The translations under genes and the position numbers were made by a program. Under the pieces are notes generated by a model. That model searched no databases. It was not told the origin of the DNA and worked only from the letters and a program-made list of their open reading frames with translations. From contig OZ223471.1 in NCBI GenBank assembly GCA_965140775.1, positions 4,402,001 through 4,466,000 of the forward strand: a stretch of DNA of 64,000 bases, in the 5' to 3' direction. The DNA is from UBA6244 sp965140775. Its GTDB lineage: Bacteria > Bacteroidota > Bacteroidia > Bacteroidales > F082. Positions within the stretch are counted from its first letter, which is position 1; the number at the start of each line of letters is the position of its first letter. Of this stretch, positions 51,660-60,616 are shown in pieces.

Positions 51660-53444
51660 TTAAAAAGGATATTTGTTCTTTTCAATCATCAGGTCGGCAA
51701 TGCGGCGGCGGGCAGCAATGGAATTAACGCCGGTGGCCTTGGTAAAGCGTTTCATGCCCATGAGCATGGCTTGTTGCTCATCACCCGTGGCAAAAGCATT
51801 CACGGCATCCACACCATACTTATTAATTTTGGCTGCGGCATCGTAGAAGAACACATCGGTCATGTCTTTGTACAGGCTCAGTTTGTCATCGGCAAGTGTA
51901 TGGCTGAGCTTTTCGGTACGAAGCAGCGAAGATTCGGCGGCATAGGTCAGAATAATCATGTCGGCCAATGCCATGAGGATTTCCTGCTCGTCGGCAAATT
52001 TGTCCATGTATTTCTGAATGGCAGCACCGGCCACCATCAGGATGGCCTTTTTGAAATTCACCACCAGCTTTTTCTTGGACTCATAATAGTCGGTGGTAAC
52101 CGAGCCAAAATCGGGAATGCCCATGAGTTCGGCACCCACAGCTTTGGCAGGAGTCAGCAGGTCGATTTCGCCTTTCATGGCCCGTTTGAGCAGTTCGCCC
52201 ACAATCACCATACGGTTGATTTCGTTGGTACCTTCAAAAATGCGGTTGATGCGCGAGTCGCGGTAAGCACGTTCTACGGCAGTTTCGGCCGAATAGCCCA
52301 TACCACCATAAATTTGAACGCCTTCATCGGTTACATAGTCCAGCACTTCTGAACCAAACACCTTGGCAATACTGGCTTCGATGGCATACTGACGAATACC
52401 TTCCACGGTGGCTTTTCCCTTGTCAAGGCCCTGCTCCATGTACGATTGAATGGCATCGTCGATATTTTGACTGGCGCGGTAAGTAAGCGATTCGGAGGCA
52501 AACGTACGAATGGCCATTTCGCCCAGCTTGTATTTGATGGCGCCGAAATTGGCGATGGCCGTACCAAACTGTTTACGTTCGTTGGCGTAGTCGAGGGCCA
52601 GGTTGATGGTTCCCTTGCAAGCACCAACAGCAGCACCGGAAAGCTTGATACGCCCCAGGTTCAGGATGTTGAGGGCAATTTTAAAACCGCCATTTTGTTC
52701 ACCCAACAGGTTTTTGGCCGGAATCACCACATTGTCAAAATACACCTGAACGGTGGATGATCCTTTGATGCCCATTTTTTCCTCGTCGGCGCCAATGGTG
52801 ATGCCCGGCGTAGCCGTTTCCACGATAAAGGCACTCAGGTTTTTGTCGTCGCCGATTTTGGCAAACACAATGAGCAAATCGGCCACGCCACCGTTGGTAA
52901 TCCAGATTTTAACACCGTTGAGGGTATAGGTAGAACCATCTGCACTCAGTACTGCTTTTGTTTTACCCGAATTGGGGTCAGATCCGGCCTCAGCTTCTGT
53001 AAGACAATAAGCACCAATGAATTCGCCGGTGGCGAGCTTGGGCAAATAGGTTTGTTTTTGCTCTTCGGTGCCGTAATACAAAATGGGCAAAGTGCCAATA
53101 CCGGTATGTGCCGAGTAAGCCACGGCAAAGCTGTAACCTTTTCCCATTTCTTCCACGGTGAGCATGGAAGTAACAAAGTTTTGGCCAAAGCCCTCATATT
53201 CTTCGGGTACCGAAATACCCAACAGACCCAAATCTCCGGCTTCTTTGAGCAATTTTGAAAGCAACTCGCGGTCGTGCTTTTCCAGTTGATCCATTTGGGG
53301 AATGACCTGAGTTTCGGTAAATTCGCGACAGCTTTGGGCCATCATGCGTTGTTCTTCATTGAATTCTTCCGGGATAAATACGTCGTTGGCCAGGGTTTCT
53401 TTAATTAAAAACTCGCCTCCTTTAAGTGATTTGTTTTCTGACAT
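51660..53444 (-). CDS. fadE: Acyl-CoA dehydrogenase (FadE of the fadNAE type)
   Basis: A 594-residue flavoprotein, the same length as Bacillus subtilis FadE (YusJ), that makes trans-2-enoyl-CoA. FAD/substrate motifs are GAYCLTEAEAGSDPNSGKTK and LNGVKIWITNGGVADLLIVF. The later signature GGMGYSAETAVERAYRDSRI is followed by NRIFEGTNEINR, whose Glu is the usual catalytic base region. The C-terminal about 180-residue extension is characteristic of this long subfamily. Electrons go to ETF. It lies 33 bases after fadA. Confidence 0.95.
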   Translation of the reverse strand: MSENKSLKGGEFLIKETLANDVFIPEEFNEEQRMMAQSCREFTETQVIPQMDQLEKHDRELLSKLLKEAGDLGLLGISVPEEYEGFGQNFVTSMLTVEEMGKGYSFAVAYSAHTGIGTLPILYYGTEEQKQTYLPKLATGEFIGAYCLTEAEAGSDPNSGKTKAVLSADGSTYTLNGVKIWITNGGVADLLIVFAKIGDDKNLSAFIVETATPGITIGADEEKMGIKGSSTVQVYFDNVVIPAKNLLGEQNGGFKIALNILNLGRIKLSGAAVGACKGTINLALDYANERKQFGTAIANFGAIKYKLGEMAIRTFASESLTYRASQNIDDAIQSYMEQGLDKGKATVEGIRQYAIEASIAKVFGSEVLDYVTDEGVQIYGGMGYSAETAVERAYRDSRINRIFEGTNEINRMVIVGELLKRAMKGEIDLLTPAKAVGAELMGIPDFGSVTTDYYESKKKLVVNFKKAILMVAGAAIQKYMDKFADEQEILMALADMIILTYAAESSLLRTEKLSHTLADDKLSLYKDMTDVFFYDAAAKINKYGVDAVNAFATGDEQQAMLMGMKRFTKATGVNSIAARRRIADLMIEKNKYPF

Positions 53445-53477
53445 TTGATTATCTTTTTAAGTTATTTTTCCACTGAA

Positions 53478-54650
53478 TTAAAGCATTTCAAAAATTCCGG
53501 CAGCACCCTGACCCGTACCGATACACATGGTGACCATGCCATATTTTCCGCCGGTGCGTTGCAACTCGTGCAATACCTGAACGGTGAGTTTGGCACCTGT
53601 GGCACCCAGGGGATGACCCAAAGCGATGGCACCACCGTTCACATTTACTTTGTTTTCGTCAAGTCCCAACTCGCGTATTACGGCAATGGATTGAGAGGCA
53701 AAGGCTTCGTTGAGCTCGATAGCATCAATTTGTCCCAGGTTCATGCCGGCATGTTTCAATGCTTTGGGAATGGCGACCATGGGACCAACCCCCATTTTGT
53801 AAGGCTCCACACCTGCTACCTGATAATCCACCAGGCGTGCAATGGGTTTCAGGTTGTACTCTTTGAGGATTTTCTCGGAAACCACCAACACAAAGGCAGC
53901 GCCATCCGACATTTGTGAGGAGTTTCCGGCAGTGGAAAATCCATCGGCGGCAAAGGCAGGGCGCAATCGCGAAAGGGCCTGAATGGTAGTACCCCGGCGG
54001 GGACCTTCATCGGTGTCGAACACCGTTTCTTTGGCCACCAGTTTATCGTTTACCACCATGTTTTCCTTGATGGTGATGGGTACAATTTCGTCTTTAAATT
54101 TTCCGGCATCAATGGCTGCCAGGGCTTTTTCAACGGATTTTACGGCAAAAGCATCCTGTTCTTCACGCGACACCTTGTACTCTTTGGCCACCATTTCACT
54201 GGTGAGACCCATGCTCAGGTACCATTTGGGATGGTTTTTGCCAATTTCCGGATTGGGCACCTGTCGCCAGCCACCCATGGAAATCATCGACATGGTTTCG
54301 GCACCTCCGGCGACGATGATATCGGCTATTCCGGCGGTAATTTTCGCGGAAGCGATGGCAATGGATTCGAGCCCGGAGGCACAATATCTGTTGATGGTTG
54401 AGCCGGGCACTTCCACGGTATCCATGGACATAAGCGACAACATGCGCCCCATATTGAATCCGGTTTCGGCTTCCGGGAAAGCGTTGCCTACCACCACATC
54501 GTCGATGCGGGTATGATCAATTTGAGGAAAATCGGCCAACAAATGTCTGATGACAGCCGCGGCAATGTCGTCGGGACGTGTAAAACGGAAACTGCCACGC
54601 GGGGCTTTTCCAATGGCTGAACGGTAACCTCCTACTATATATGCATTCAT
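53478..54650 (-). CDS. fadA: Acetyl-CoA acyltransferase (3-ketoacyl-CoA thiolase)
   Basis: A 390-residue thiolase that cleaves 3-ketoacyl-CoA to acetyl-CoA and a shortened acyl-CoA. Catalytic residues are visible: Cys90 in INRYCASGLES, His346 in ALGHPLGATG and Cys376 in TMCIGTGQGAAG. Length and neighbours match B. subtilis FadA (YusK). The ATG ends at 54650, 29 bases after fadN. Confidence 0.96.
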   Translation of the reverse strand: MNAYIVGGYRSAIGKAPRGSFRFTRPDDIAAAVIRHLLADFPQIDHTRIDDVVVGNAFPEAETGFNMGRMLSLMSMDTVEVPGSTINRYCASGLESIAIASAKITAGIADIIVAGGAETMSMISMGGWRQVPNPEIGKNHPKWYLSMGLTSEMVAKEYKVSREEQDAFAVKSVEKALAAIDAGKFKDEIVPITIKENMVVNDKLVAKETVFDTDEGPRRGTTIQALSRLRPAFAADGFSTAGNSSQMSDGAAFVLVVSEKILKEYNLKPIARLVDYQVAGVEPYKMGVGPMVAIPKALKHAGMNLGQIDAIELNEAFASQSIAVIRELGLDENKVNVNGGAIALGHPLGATGAKLTVQVLHELQRTGGKYGMVTMCIGTGQGAAGIFEML

Positions 54651-54679
54651 GATATTACTTTTTCTGGTTAATGATTGAT

Positions 54680-57082
54680 TTAGTTTCTCAGAATTTTACC
54701 GGATGTAATCAGGCTCTGGATGCGTTCGAGTGTTTTGCGTTGCATGCAAAGTTCCAGGAAAGCCCGGCGTTCGAGGTTGAGCAGGTACTGTTCGGAAACT
54801 TCGGTAAGTGCTTCCGAAATTTCTCCTCCGGCCATCACCATGCCCAGCTTTTCGGCGATGAGTTTATCGTGTTCGCTCATGTAGTTGGCAGTGGTAAATC
54901 CGTCGGCGCCCACATACACCAGTCCGAGTGCTTCTTTGCCCAACACCTTGATATCGTGGCGAGGTGCCGGTTTGGAATAGCCTTTTTCCACCAGATTGAG
55001 TGCGGCCTTTTTGGCATAAGCCAGCTGATGAGCTCTGCTTACCACCACCTCATCAATTCCGGGACGCAGATAGCCCAGATCGAAGGCTTCGTAGGCAGAA
55101 GTAGATACTTTGGCCTGACCAATGCTCAGGTAGCGATTGAGGAAAGCGTTGGTACGGATGTCACCCTCTTTCAATTCATCCGAAAGGCGCAAGGCGAACT
55201 CCTTGGTACCGCCACCACCGGGAATGAGGCCAACGCCAAATTCCACCAAACCCATATAGGTTTCGGCATGGGCCACCACCTTGTCGCTGTGCATACACAC
55301 TTCGCAACCGCCGCCCAAAGCCATTCCGTGAGGAGCGGCAATTACCGGAATGGACGAATAGCGCAGGCGCATGGTGGTTTTTTGAAACCATTGCACCGCC
55401 AGGTCGAGGTCTTCAAATTCCTGTTCGATGGCCAGCATGTATATCATGCCCACATTGGCGCCAGCCGAAAAATGTTCGCCTTCGTTTGAAATCACCAGGG
55501 CTTTGTAGTCGGCTTCGGCCATGTCGAGGGCTTTGTTAAGGCCTTCGAGCACCCCCTGTCCGATGGTATTCATTTTGGTATGAAACTCGATGTTGAGCAC
55601 GCCATCGCCCAGATCGAAAATGGTGGTATCGGTATTTTCCCAGAGAACATGTGAGGTGCGCAACACTTCCAGCGAAAGCAATGCCTCCTGTCCGGGGATT
55701 TCTATATATGATTTGGAAGGAATGTCGTAATAGAATTTTTTGCCTTCTTTTACGGTATAAAAACTTTGGATTCCGGCTTCGAGCATGTCGTAAATCCATG
55801 GAGCTGGTTTTTTTCCGGCTTCTTCCATGGCCGTTACGGTAGGAGCCACGCCCACGGCATCCCAGGTTTGGAAAGGCCCCAGTTTCCAACCAAATCCTGC
55901 ATTCATGGCATCGTCCACCTTGTACAAATCATCGGTGATTTCAGGAATGCGGTTGCTTACAAACTGAAACAGGCTGTAAAACGAGGAACGGTAAAATTCG
56001 CCGGCTTTGCCCTTGTCGGCAAACAAAATGGGCATGCGTTGACGCAGGTCGTCGATACCCTTGGTTTTTTCAAACACCGAAAATTTGGGGCGAGGAGCTT
56101 CCACATAGTCGAGGGTGGCAAAGTCCAGCGACAGGAATTTTTTTACACCACCTTCGTCCACCTTTTTAAAGAAGCCTTGTTTTGTTTTCGAGCCCAACCA
56201 TTTGTTGTCGAGCATTTTTTGCAGGTAGGCCGGAATTTTAAAAGCATCATTGGATTCGTCGTTGGTGGTTTGGCGGATGTTGTCGGCCACATGCACCAGG
56301 GTGTCGAGGCCCACAATGTCGGCGGTGCGGAAGGTTGCCGATTTGGCACGACCGATGACCGGGCCGGTAAGTTTATCTATTTCGGGGATGGTGAGCCCAA
56401 TTGATTCCACATTATTGAACAATTCCATGATGGAGAAAGTGCCTACGCGGTTGGCAATAAACGCGGGCGTATCTTTGGCCAGAACAGGTGTTTTTCCCAA
56501 AAAACGACCTGCATAATCAGCCAGAAAATCGAGCACTTCGGGTGAAGTTTTGCTGGTGGGAATAATTTCAAAAAGTTGAAGATATCGAGGAGGATTGAAG
56601 AAGTGTGTTCCACAGAAATGTTTCCGGAAATCTTCGCTGCGGCCTTCAATCATTTTTTCCACGGAGATACCCGAAGTGTTGGAGGTAATCAGCGAACAGG
56701 GTTTGCGGAATTTTTCCACTTTTTCGAACACCTGTTGTTTGATGTCGAGCCGTTCGATCACCACTTCGATCACCCAATCGCAGTCTTTTATTTTGGGCAA
56801 ATCGTCATCGAAGTTTCCGGTGGTGATGCGTTTGGCAAAGGATTGTTTGTAGATGGGCGAAGGTTTGGATTTGAGGGCTGCCGCGAGGGCGTTGTTTACC
56901 AGTCGGTTTCTCACGGGTTTGTCGTTGAGGGTAAGACCCTTTGCTTTTTCATCATCGGTTAGCTCCCGCGGGACGATGTCGAGCAACAGCACTTCCAGAC
57001 CGATGTTGGCAAAATGACAAGCGATTCCCGAGCCCATGACTCCCGAGCCGAGTACCGCAACTTTGTTGATTCTACGTATCAT
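54680..57082 (-). CDS. fadN: 3-hydroxyacyl-CoA dehydrogenase/enoyl-CoA hydratase (FadN type)
   Basis: An 800-residue bifunctional beta-oxidation enzyme. The order is dehydrogenase first, hydratase last, as in B. subtilis FadN and opposite to E. coli FadB. Rossmann motif: VAVLGSGVMGSGIACHFANI at 8-27. Dehydrogenase signatures: KHFCGTHFFNPPRYLQLFEI and AFIANRVG. From about residue 500 a crotonase domain appears (FSAGANVGMIYML oxyanion loop, GMALGGGCEVCMHSDKVV, and VGLIPGGGGTKEFALRL). It hydrates enoyl-CoA and oxidises the product with NAD+. It is 20 bases after marR. Confidence 0.95.
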   Translation of the reverse strand: MIRRINKVAVLGSGVMGSGIACHFANIGLEVLLLDIVPRELTDDEKAKGLTLNDKPVRNRLVNNALAAALKSKPSPIYKQSFAKRITTGNFDDDLPKIKDCDWVIEVVIERLDIKQQVFEKVEKFRKPCSLITSNTSGISVEKMIEGRSEDFRKHFCGTHFFNPPRYLQLFEIIPTSKTSPEVLDFLADYAGRFLGKTPVLAKDTPAFIANRVGTFSIMELFNNVESIGLTIPEIDKLTGPVIGRAKSATFRTADIVGLDTLVHVADNIRQTTNDESNDAFKIPAYLQKMLDNKWLGSKTKQGFFKKVDEGGVKKFLSLDFATLDYVEAPRPKFSVFEKTKGIDDLRQRMPILFADKGKAGEFYRSSFYSLFQFVSNRIPEITDDLYKVDDAMNAGFGWKLGPFQTWDAVGVAPTVTAMEEAGKKPAPWIYDMLEAGIQSFYTVKEGKKFYYDIPSKSYIEIPGQEALLSLEVLRTSHVLWENTDTTIFDLGDGVLNIEFHTKMNTIGQGVLEGLNKALDMAEADYKALVISNEGEHFSAGANVGMIYMLAIEQEFEDLDLAVQWFQKTTMRLRYSSIPVIAAPHGMALGGGCEVCMHSDKVVAHAETYMGLVEFGVGLIPGGGGTKEFALRLSDELKEGDIRTNAFLNRYLSIGQAKVSTSAYEAFDLGYLRPGIDEVVVSRAHQLAYAKKAALNLVEKGYSKPAPRHDIKVLGKEALGLVYVGADGFTTANYMSEHDKLIAEKLGMVMAGGEISEALTEVSEQYLLNLERRAFLELCMQRKTLERIQSLITSGKILRN

Positions 57083-57102
57083 ATATTAATAGGTTTAGAG
57101 AT

Positions 57103-57561
57103 TTAATCTTCATCACAGTTTCCGCCATGGATGTGCGAAAGGTCGCTGCATACTTGCTGGCGGATAATTTGGCTCACCCGCATAAAGGTGTCCATGTCGT
57201 TTTGGTCTATTTTTTCGGAAAGTCTGTTGTTGAATTCAATGACAGCCTGCTTTACCTCTTTGCGTAGTTCTACCCCTCTTGGGGTGAGAAAAACTTTCAC
57301 CACACGGCGATCTTCTTCGCTGGGTTTGCGAAAAATCAGGCCATCATCTTCCATGTTTTTCAGCAGGCGGGTCAGGCTCGAAGTGCCCATGCCCATCATG
57401 GGTGCAATCTTGGTTGCCGGCACCCCTTCTTTGCCAATATTGATTAATACATAACCAATTCCTTGGGTAATTCCATTTTCAGCAGCTAGCACATTGTACA
57501 TTCGTCGGATGGCGAACAAAGTGCTACGAAGGTGATAATCAACTGTTTCCTGAATATTCAT
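57103..57561 (-). CDS. MarR-family regulator of the beta-oxidation operon
   Basis: A 152-residue winged-helix protein. The core is visible (ATKIAPMMGMGTSSLTRLLK recognition helix, GLIFRKPSEEDRRVVKVFL wing). The C-terminus holds Cys residues (QQVCSDLSHIHGGNCDED), an unusual tail that could sense redox state or metal. As first gene of the operon, ending 20 bases before fadN, it probably represses its own promoter in the absence of fatty acyl-CoA (inferred from FadR/MarR-type controls). Confidence 0.9.
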   Translation of the reverse strand: MNIQETVDYHLRSTLFAIRRMYNVLAAENGITQGIGYVLINIGKEGVPATKIAPMMGMGTSSLTRLLKNMEDDGLIFRKPSEEDRRVVKVFLTPRGVELRKEVKQAVIEFNNRLSEKIDQNDMDTFMRVSQIIRQQVCSDLSHIHGGNCDED

Positions 57562-57586
57562 ATAAAATAATGTTGTGCATGCATGG

Positions 57587-57617
57587 CAAATATACTACAA
57601 AAGCTATGCGCGCACAA
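57587..57617 (-). promoter_or_regulatory. Promoter of the beta-oxidation operon (TTG-N20-TATATTTG)
   Basis: On the minus strand a TTG (57615-57617) and TATATTTG (57587-57594) are separated by exactly 20 bases, a full match to the Bacteroidota consensus, 25 bases before the marR ATG. Confidence 0.7.
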
Positions 57618-57620
57618 TAG
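57604..57620. promoter_or_regulatory. Candidate MarR operator inside the beta-oxidation promoter
   Basis: CTATGCGCGCACAATAG lies between the -33 and -7 elements. It has a TGCGCGCA palindromic core (57607-57614) and CTAT/ATAG ends, a plausible winged-helix dimer site. The symmetry is imperfect, so this is tentative. Confidence 0.35.
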
Positions 57621-57744
57621 TTTGTGTGAATTTTTAACAAATATTTTCACAAAGATTGAAAAACCGGAAAGGGAAAGGGGGAATTTGAATAATTGGCAAG
57701 AATGGTAGTTTTTCCATAGTTCTTTGTTGATGGAAAGCACCTAA

Positions 57745-57782
57745 GAAAAAAGCGGTTGCCGGAGAATTTCCAACAACCGCTC
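57745..57782 (-). terminator. Rho-independent terminator after the GEVED protein gene
   Basis: Read on the minus strand, AGCGGTTG ... CAACCGCT forms an 8-bp stem followed by a T run (complement of AAAAAA at 57746-57751), about 45 bases past the stop at 57826. Confidence 0.85.
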
Positions 57783-57825
57783 ACACAAACATTTACTTTG
57801 ATTGATAAAACTTTATGCCCTCTCT

Positions 57826-60441
57826 TTATTTTTCCACTTCCAGATTTCCGTTGACGGTGATGGTGGCATCCTCTTCGAGGGTAATGCTATAACACGTGGC
57901 GTTCACTCCATTTGATATGGTAGGATAGAACTTGCCGACAGCCATATGGGGGATGATTACCTTGATGGAGGAAGTAGGCACCGCTCCGATATTCCAGTTG
58001 GAAGGCAAATTCCAATCGATGGTATTTCCAAGCCACTGACCCTGACCGGGAAGAATGTTGATGGAATAATCTTCTACTTCACCATCGAAACCTGTTTCGC
58101 ATGACGAGGGGTCAACATTAAATTTTGTGGAAACCCGCATAGTTGTGTTACCCAGGTGGGCGTCCATGGGAACGGTAATACTCAAAGGTGAAAGACTTGT
58201 TAATCCATTGGTTTTATTTCGGGCTGTACCCATGTCGTAGGCTTCGCCGGGATCGTCAAAGTCGCAATCGTGGTTCCAGTCGATCCAGGCGAAAGTATTC
58301 ACGATGTAATTGCCATCTGTATTTACCTTCACGTTCAAGCTGTAAGTTCCGGCCACTTCCAAATCGGTGGATATGGAGGTATAATCGCTATAAGCACCTG
58401 GTTTTGCGGATACATTGTCGATGGTATTCAAACCCACGTAGGTGGTACTGGTTTGGTAAGTTGTACTTCCATTGGAGATACACACCACGCATGGAGCGAC
58501 TCCCGTGGTGGTGGCCATTCCGGTTAAACCGGGAATTAAGTAACAATTGTCAACCGTTGCATATTCATATACAGCAAAATAATAGTCGATTCCCGGATTA
58601 AGGTTGGTAATGGTAGCTGATGTTCCTGTACCATTATACACCACAAATCCCAAACCAATGGCGTCGCCCGATCCATAGGAAGTATTTCCTGTGTAGGCCA
58701 TTCCCGACGAGGGCAGTTGACTTACCACATCACCTGCACGGGCAATTACCAACACCTGCGCACCATCACCTCTTGTCCAGGTAATGGTCATATCGTTGTC
58801 GTGAATTGCCGTGGCTGAAAAACCAGTTGCCTGAAGGGTAGGCGCAACACAAGCAATAGGAATATTAAATGAAGCTACGCGACTTCCATGGCTGGAGATA
58901 CTTTTATATTCGTTGGTGTACCAAAAGGTAACCCCATCAGCCGGATCCACGCTAATGTTGCTGTAATCACCCCACCGGTTGTAGGAGGATTGTGAATAGG
59001 CACCCGTCCAGATAATTTCTTCGGCCACATCCAACACATTGGCAGGTGCCCCGGTGGTTTGTCCCACACAACGTATTCCGGGATATGTTGAACTGCCGTC
59101 GGAAGCAGAGTAGCCCAGCGCGATTTCGCCGTTGTCGTTCATGGCAATGCTTGCATTCCAGCGGCTTACGTTGTCGGGATTGTAGGTGCCTTGCTGGGCG
59201 ATGGTCCAATTGCCGGTTGTTTTTTCCAGTTCATACCAACGTATGGCCGACTCGGTAGAGCTTTCGGCAATGGTATGGGTACAAACAATTTTTTGGGTTC
59301 CAGAGAAGTTGCGGTATTGAGCCCGATACATAAGGACGGTAGAAATTCCATCTAATTTTTGACTTATGCCCGGTTGGGGAATATTGTCCCAACTGTTGTT
59401 AAAATTTCCACTAAAGGCATTGACGGGTAATTGCTGTACCATGGTAAAAGTAGAGTTGGAAGGAGTTGTCCAATCCACATCAAGCTCATAAATTCGAAGT
59501 TCATCCGCCGCGTTTCCTTGCCCGTCGTCGGCCACGGTGATAAACTGGCCGGGAGTGCCCGAAGGTGCCCATGCTCCATCGTTGTCGAGTGGCATCAGGC
59601 AATGAAAACCATCAAAAGTGACAGGTCTGTTTGGATTATCAAAACCTATCATGGCGGCAGATGGGTCACCCGTAAGCATGGCATTTCTTTCAAACACATA
59701 TACATCGTTTCCTGATGGGGTATTGGTAGCCATGTAATACCCATCCTGCCAAATGCCAAACTTCATGTAATCGGGAGTGTCGGAAACATCATACGACCAT
59801 GAGTACCAGGTTCCGGCGGGGTCGTTGGTGGTAGAAACTGCTATGAGCATGTAATCGTTGGAAGTACTTAACGAGAATTCGGCATACAACCATCGATCGG
59901 CTTGCTCATCGTACAGCACGATGGGGTCGCCACTGTTGCGGGATGCGCCGGGCAAACTGCTGTTGAAAATCGTGTTTAAATTAGAAGGCCCTGCGGCGGT
60001 GGTTCCATCTGATTTATTATAAATTTGATAAGTCACATTAACCACCTGAAAATAGTGATTTGGGCCAACGGTACCATTGCAATCGGGAGGATATGATCCG
60101 CTGTTTTGACCGGCAAAATTCAAGTTTAATCCTTTCCCCGAAGATTTTTGCCCCATGGTTTTTTGCTCACCCGGATCAGCAGGCATATTTTTAAAATCTG
60201 GAGGGAAAATGTTGGGGTTTATCTCCCTGTCGCGATGTTTATTCATGTAAAATTCTTCCTCCACAGAGGCTTTTTCCGTATAAATGGGTGCCTCTTTTAA
60301 GGCTGTTGAAATGGAGAACCCAACAGGGTTTTTAATCAGGGTAGGCGATACCGCTTCATGATTCTTTTTTGCTTTCTTTTCCTGGGAAAACGCAAGCGTA
60401 GCAAAGGATAAAACGAAAATAAACAGCAACAATTTTTTCAT
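57826..60441 (-). CDS. Secreted GEVED-domain protein with fibronectin-like region
   Basis: An 871-residue exported protein. The start MKKLLLFIFVLSFATLAFSQ gives a standard signal peptide. The N-terminal 400 or so residues carry beta-propeller/hydrolase-like repeats (NSGDPIVLYDEQADRWLYAE, SRWNASIAMNDNGEIALGYS). A fibronectin-like unit follows (FSATAIHDNDMTITWTRGDG), then a GEVED domain (FAWIDWNHDCDFDDPGEAY; DGEVEDYSINIL). The last 70 residues (WLGNTIDWNLPSNWNIGAVP to NGNLEVEK) are shared with the adjacent subtilase. No classical T9SS domain is seen. Probably surface-exposed adhesin or enzyme; the role is unknown. Confidence 0.8.
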   Translation of the reverse strand: MKKLLLFIFVLSFATLAFSQEKKAKKNHEAVSPTLIKNPVGFSISTALKEAPIYTEKASVEEEFYMNKHRDREINPNIFPPDFKNMPADPGEQKTMGQKSSGKGLNLNFAGQNSGSYPPDCNGTVGPNHYFQVVNVTYQIYNKSDGTTAAGPSNLNTIFNSSLPGASRNSGDPIVLYDEQADRWLYAEFSLSTSNDYMLIAVSTTNDPAGTWYSWSYDVSDTPDYMKFGIWQDGYYMATNTPSGNDVYVFERNAMLTGDPSAAMIGFDNPNRPVTFDGFHCLMPLDNDGAWAPSGTPGQFITVADDGQGNAADELRIYELDVDWTTPSNSTFTMVQQLPVNAFSGNFNNSWDNIPQPGISQKLDGISTVLMYRAQYRNFSGTQKIVCTHTIAESSTESAIRWYELEKTTGNWTIAQQGTYNPDNVSRWNASIAMNDNGEIALGYSASDGSSTYPGIRCVGQTTGAPANVLDVAEEIIWTGAYSQSSYNRWGDYSNISVDPADGVTFWYTNEYKSISSHGSRVASFNIPIACVAPTLQATGFSATAIHDNDMTITWTRGDGAQVLVIARAGDVVSQLPSSGMAYTGNTSYGSGDAIGLGFVVYNGTGTSATITNLNPGIDYYFAVYEYATVDNCYLIPGLTGMATTTGVAPCVVCISNGSTTYQTSTTYVGLNTIDNVSAKPGAYSDYTSISTDLEVAGTYSLNVKVNTDGNYIVNTFAWIDWNHDCDFDDPGEAYDMGTARNKTNGLTSLSPLSITVPMDAHLGNTTMRVSTKFNVDPSSCETGFDGEVEDYSINILPGQGQWLGNTIDWNLPSNWNIGAVPTSSIKVIIPHMAVGKFYPTISNGVNATCYSITLEEDATITVNGNLEVEK

Positions 60442-60469
60442 AACAATTAGGTTTTTAGGTATATAGTTG

Positions 60470-60477
60470 CAAAGATA
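60470..60477 (-). promoter_or_regulatory. Bacteroidota -7 element (TATCTTTG) for the GEVED protein
   Basis: On the minus strand TATCTTTG fits TAnnTTTG, 28 bases before the ATG ending at 60441. Confidence 0.55.
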
Positions 60478-60516
60478 TATAAATTTCCCATTTGTGGAAA
60501 TGTTATCCTTTTGGAA

Positions 60517-60550
60517 CAAAAAAAAGCTTTCCAATGATTATTGAAAAGCT
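60517..60550 (-). terminator. Rho-independent terminator after the S8 peptidase
   Basis: On the minus strand AGCTTTTCAAT ... ATTGGAAAGCT pairs (one G.T) and is followed by eight T residues, about 67 bases past the stop at 60617. Confidence 0.85.
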
Positions 60551-60616
60551 CTACCATACCAAAATTTCCTACCTTTTGGTTATAACTAATCGTATCTCAA
60601 AGCACCGACTCCGGGG

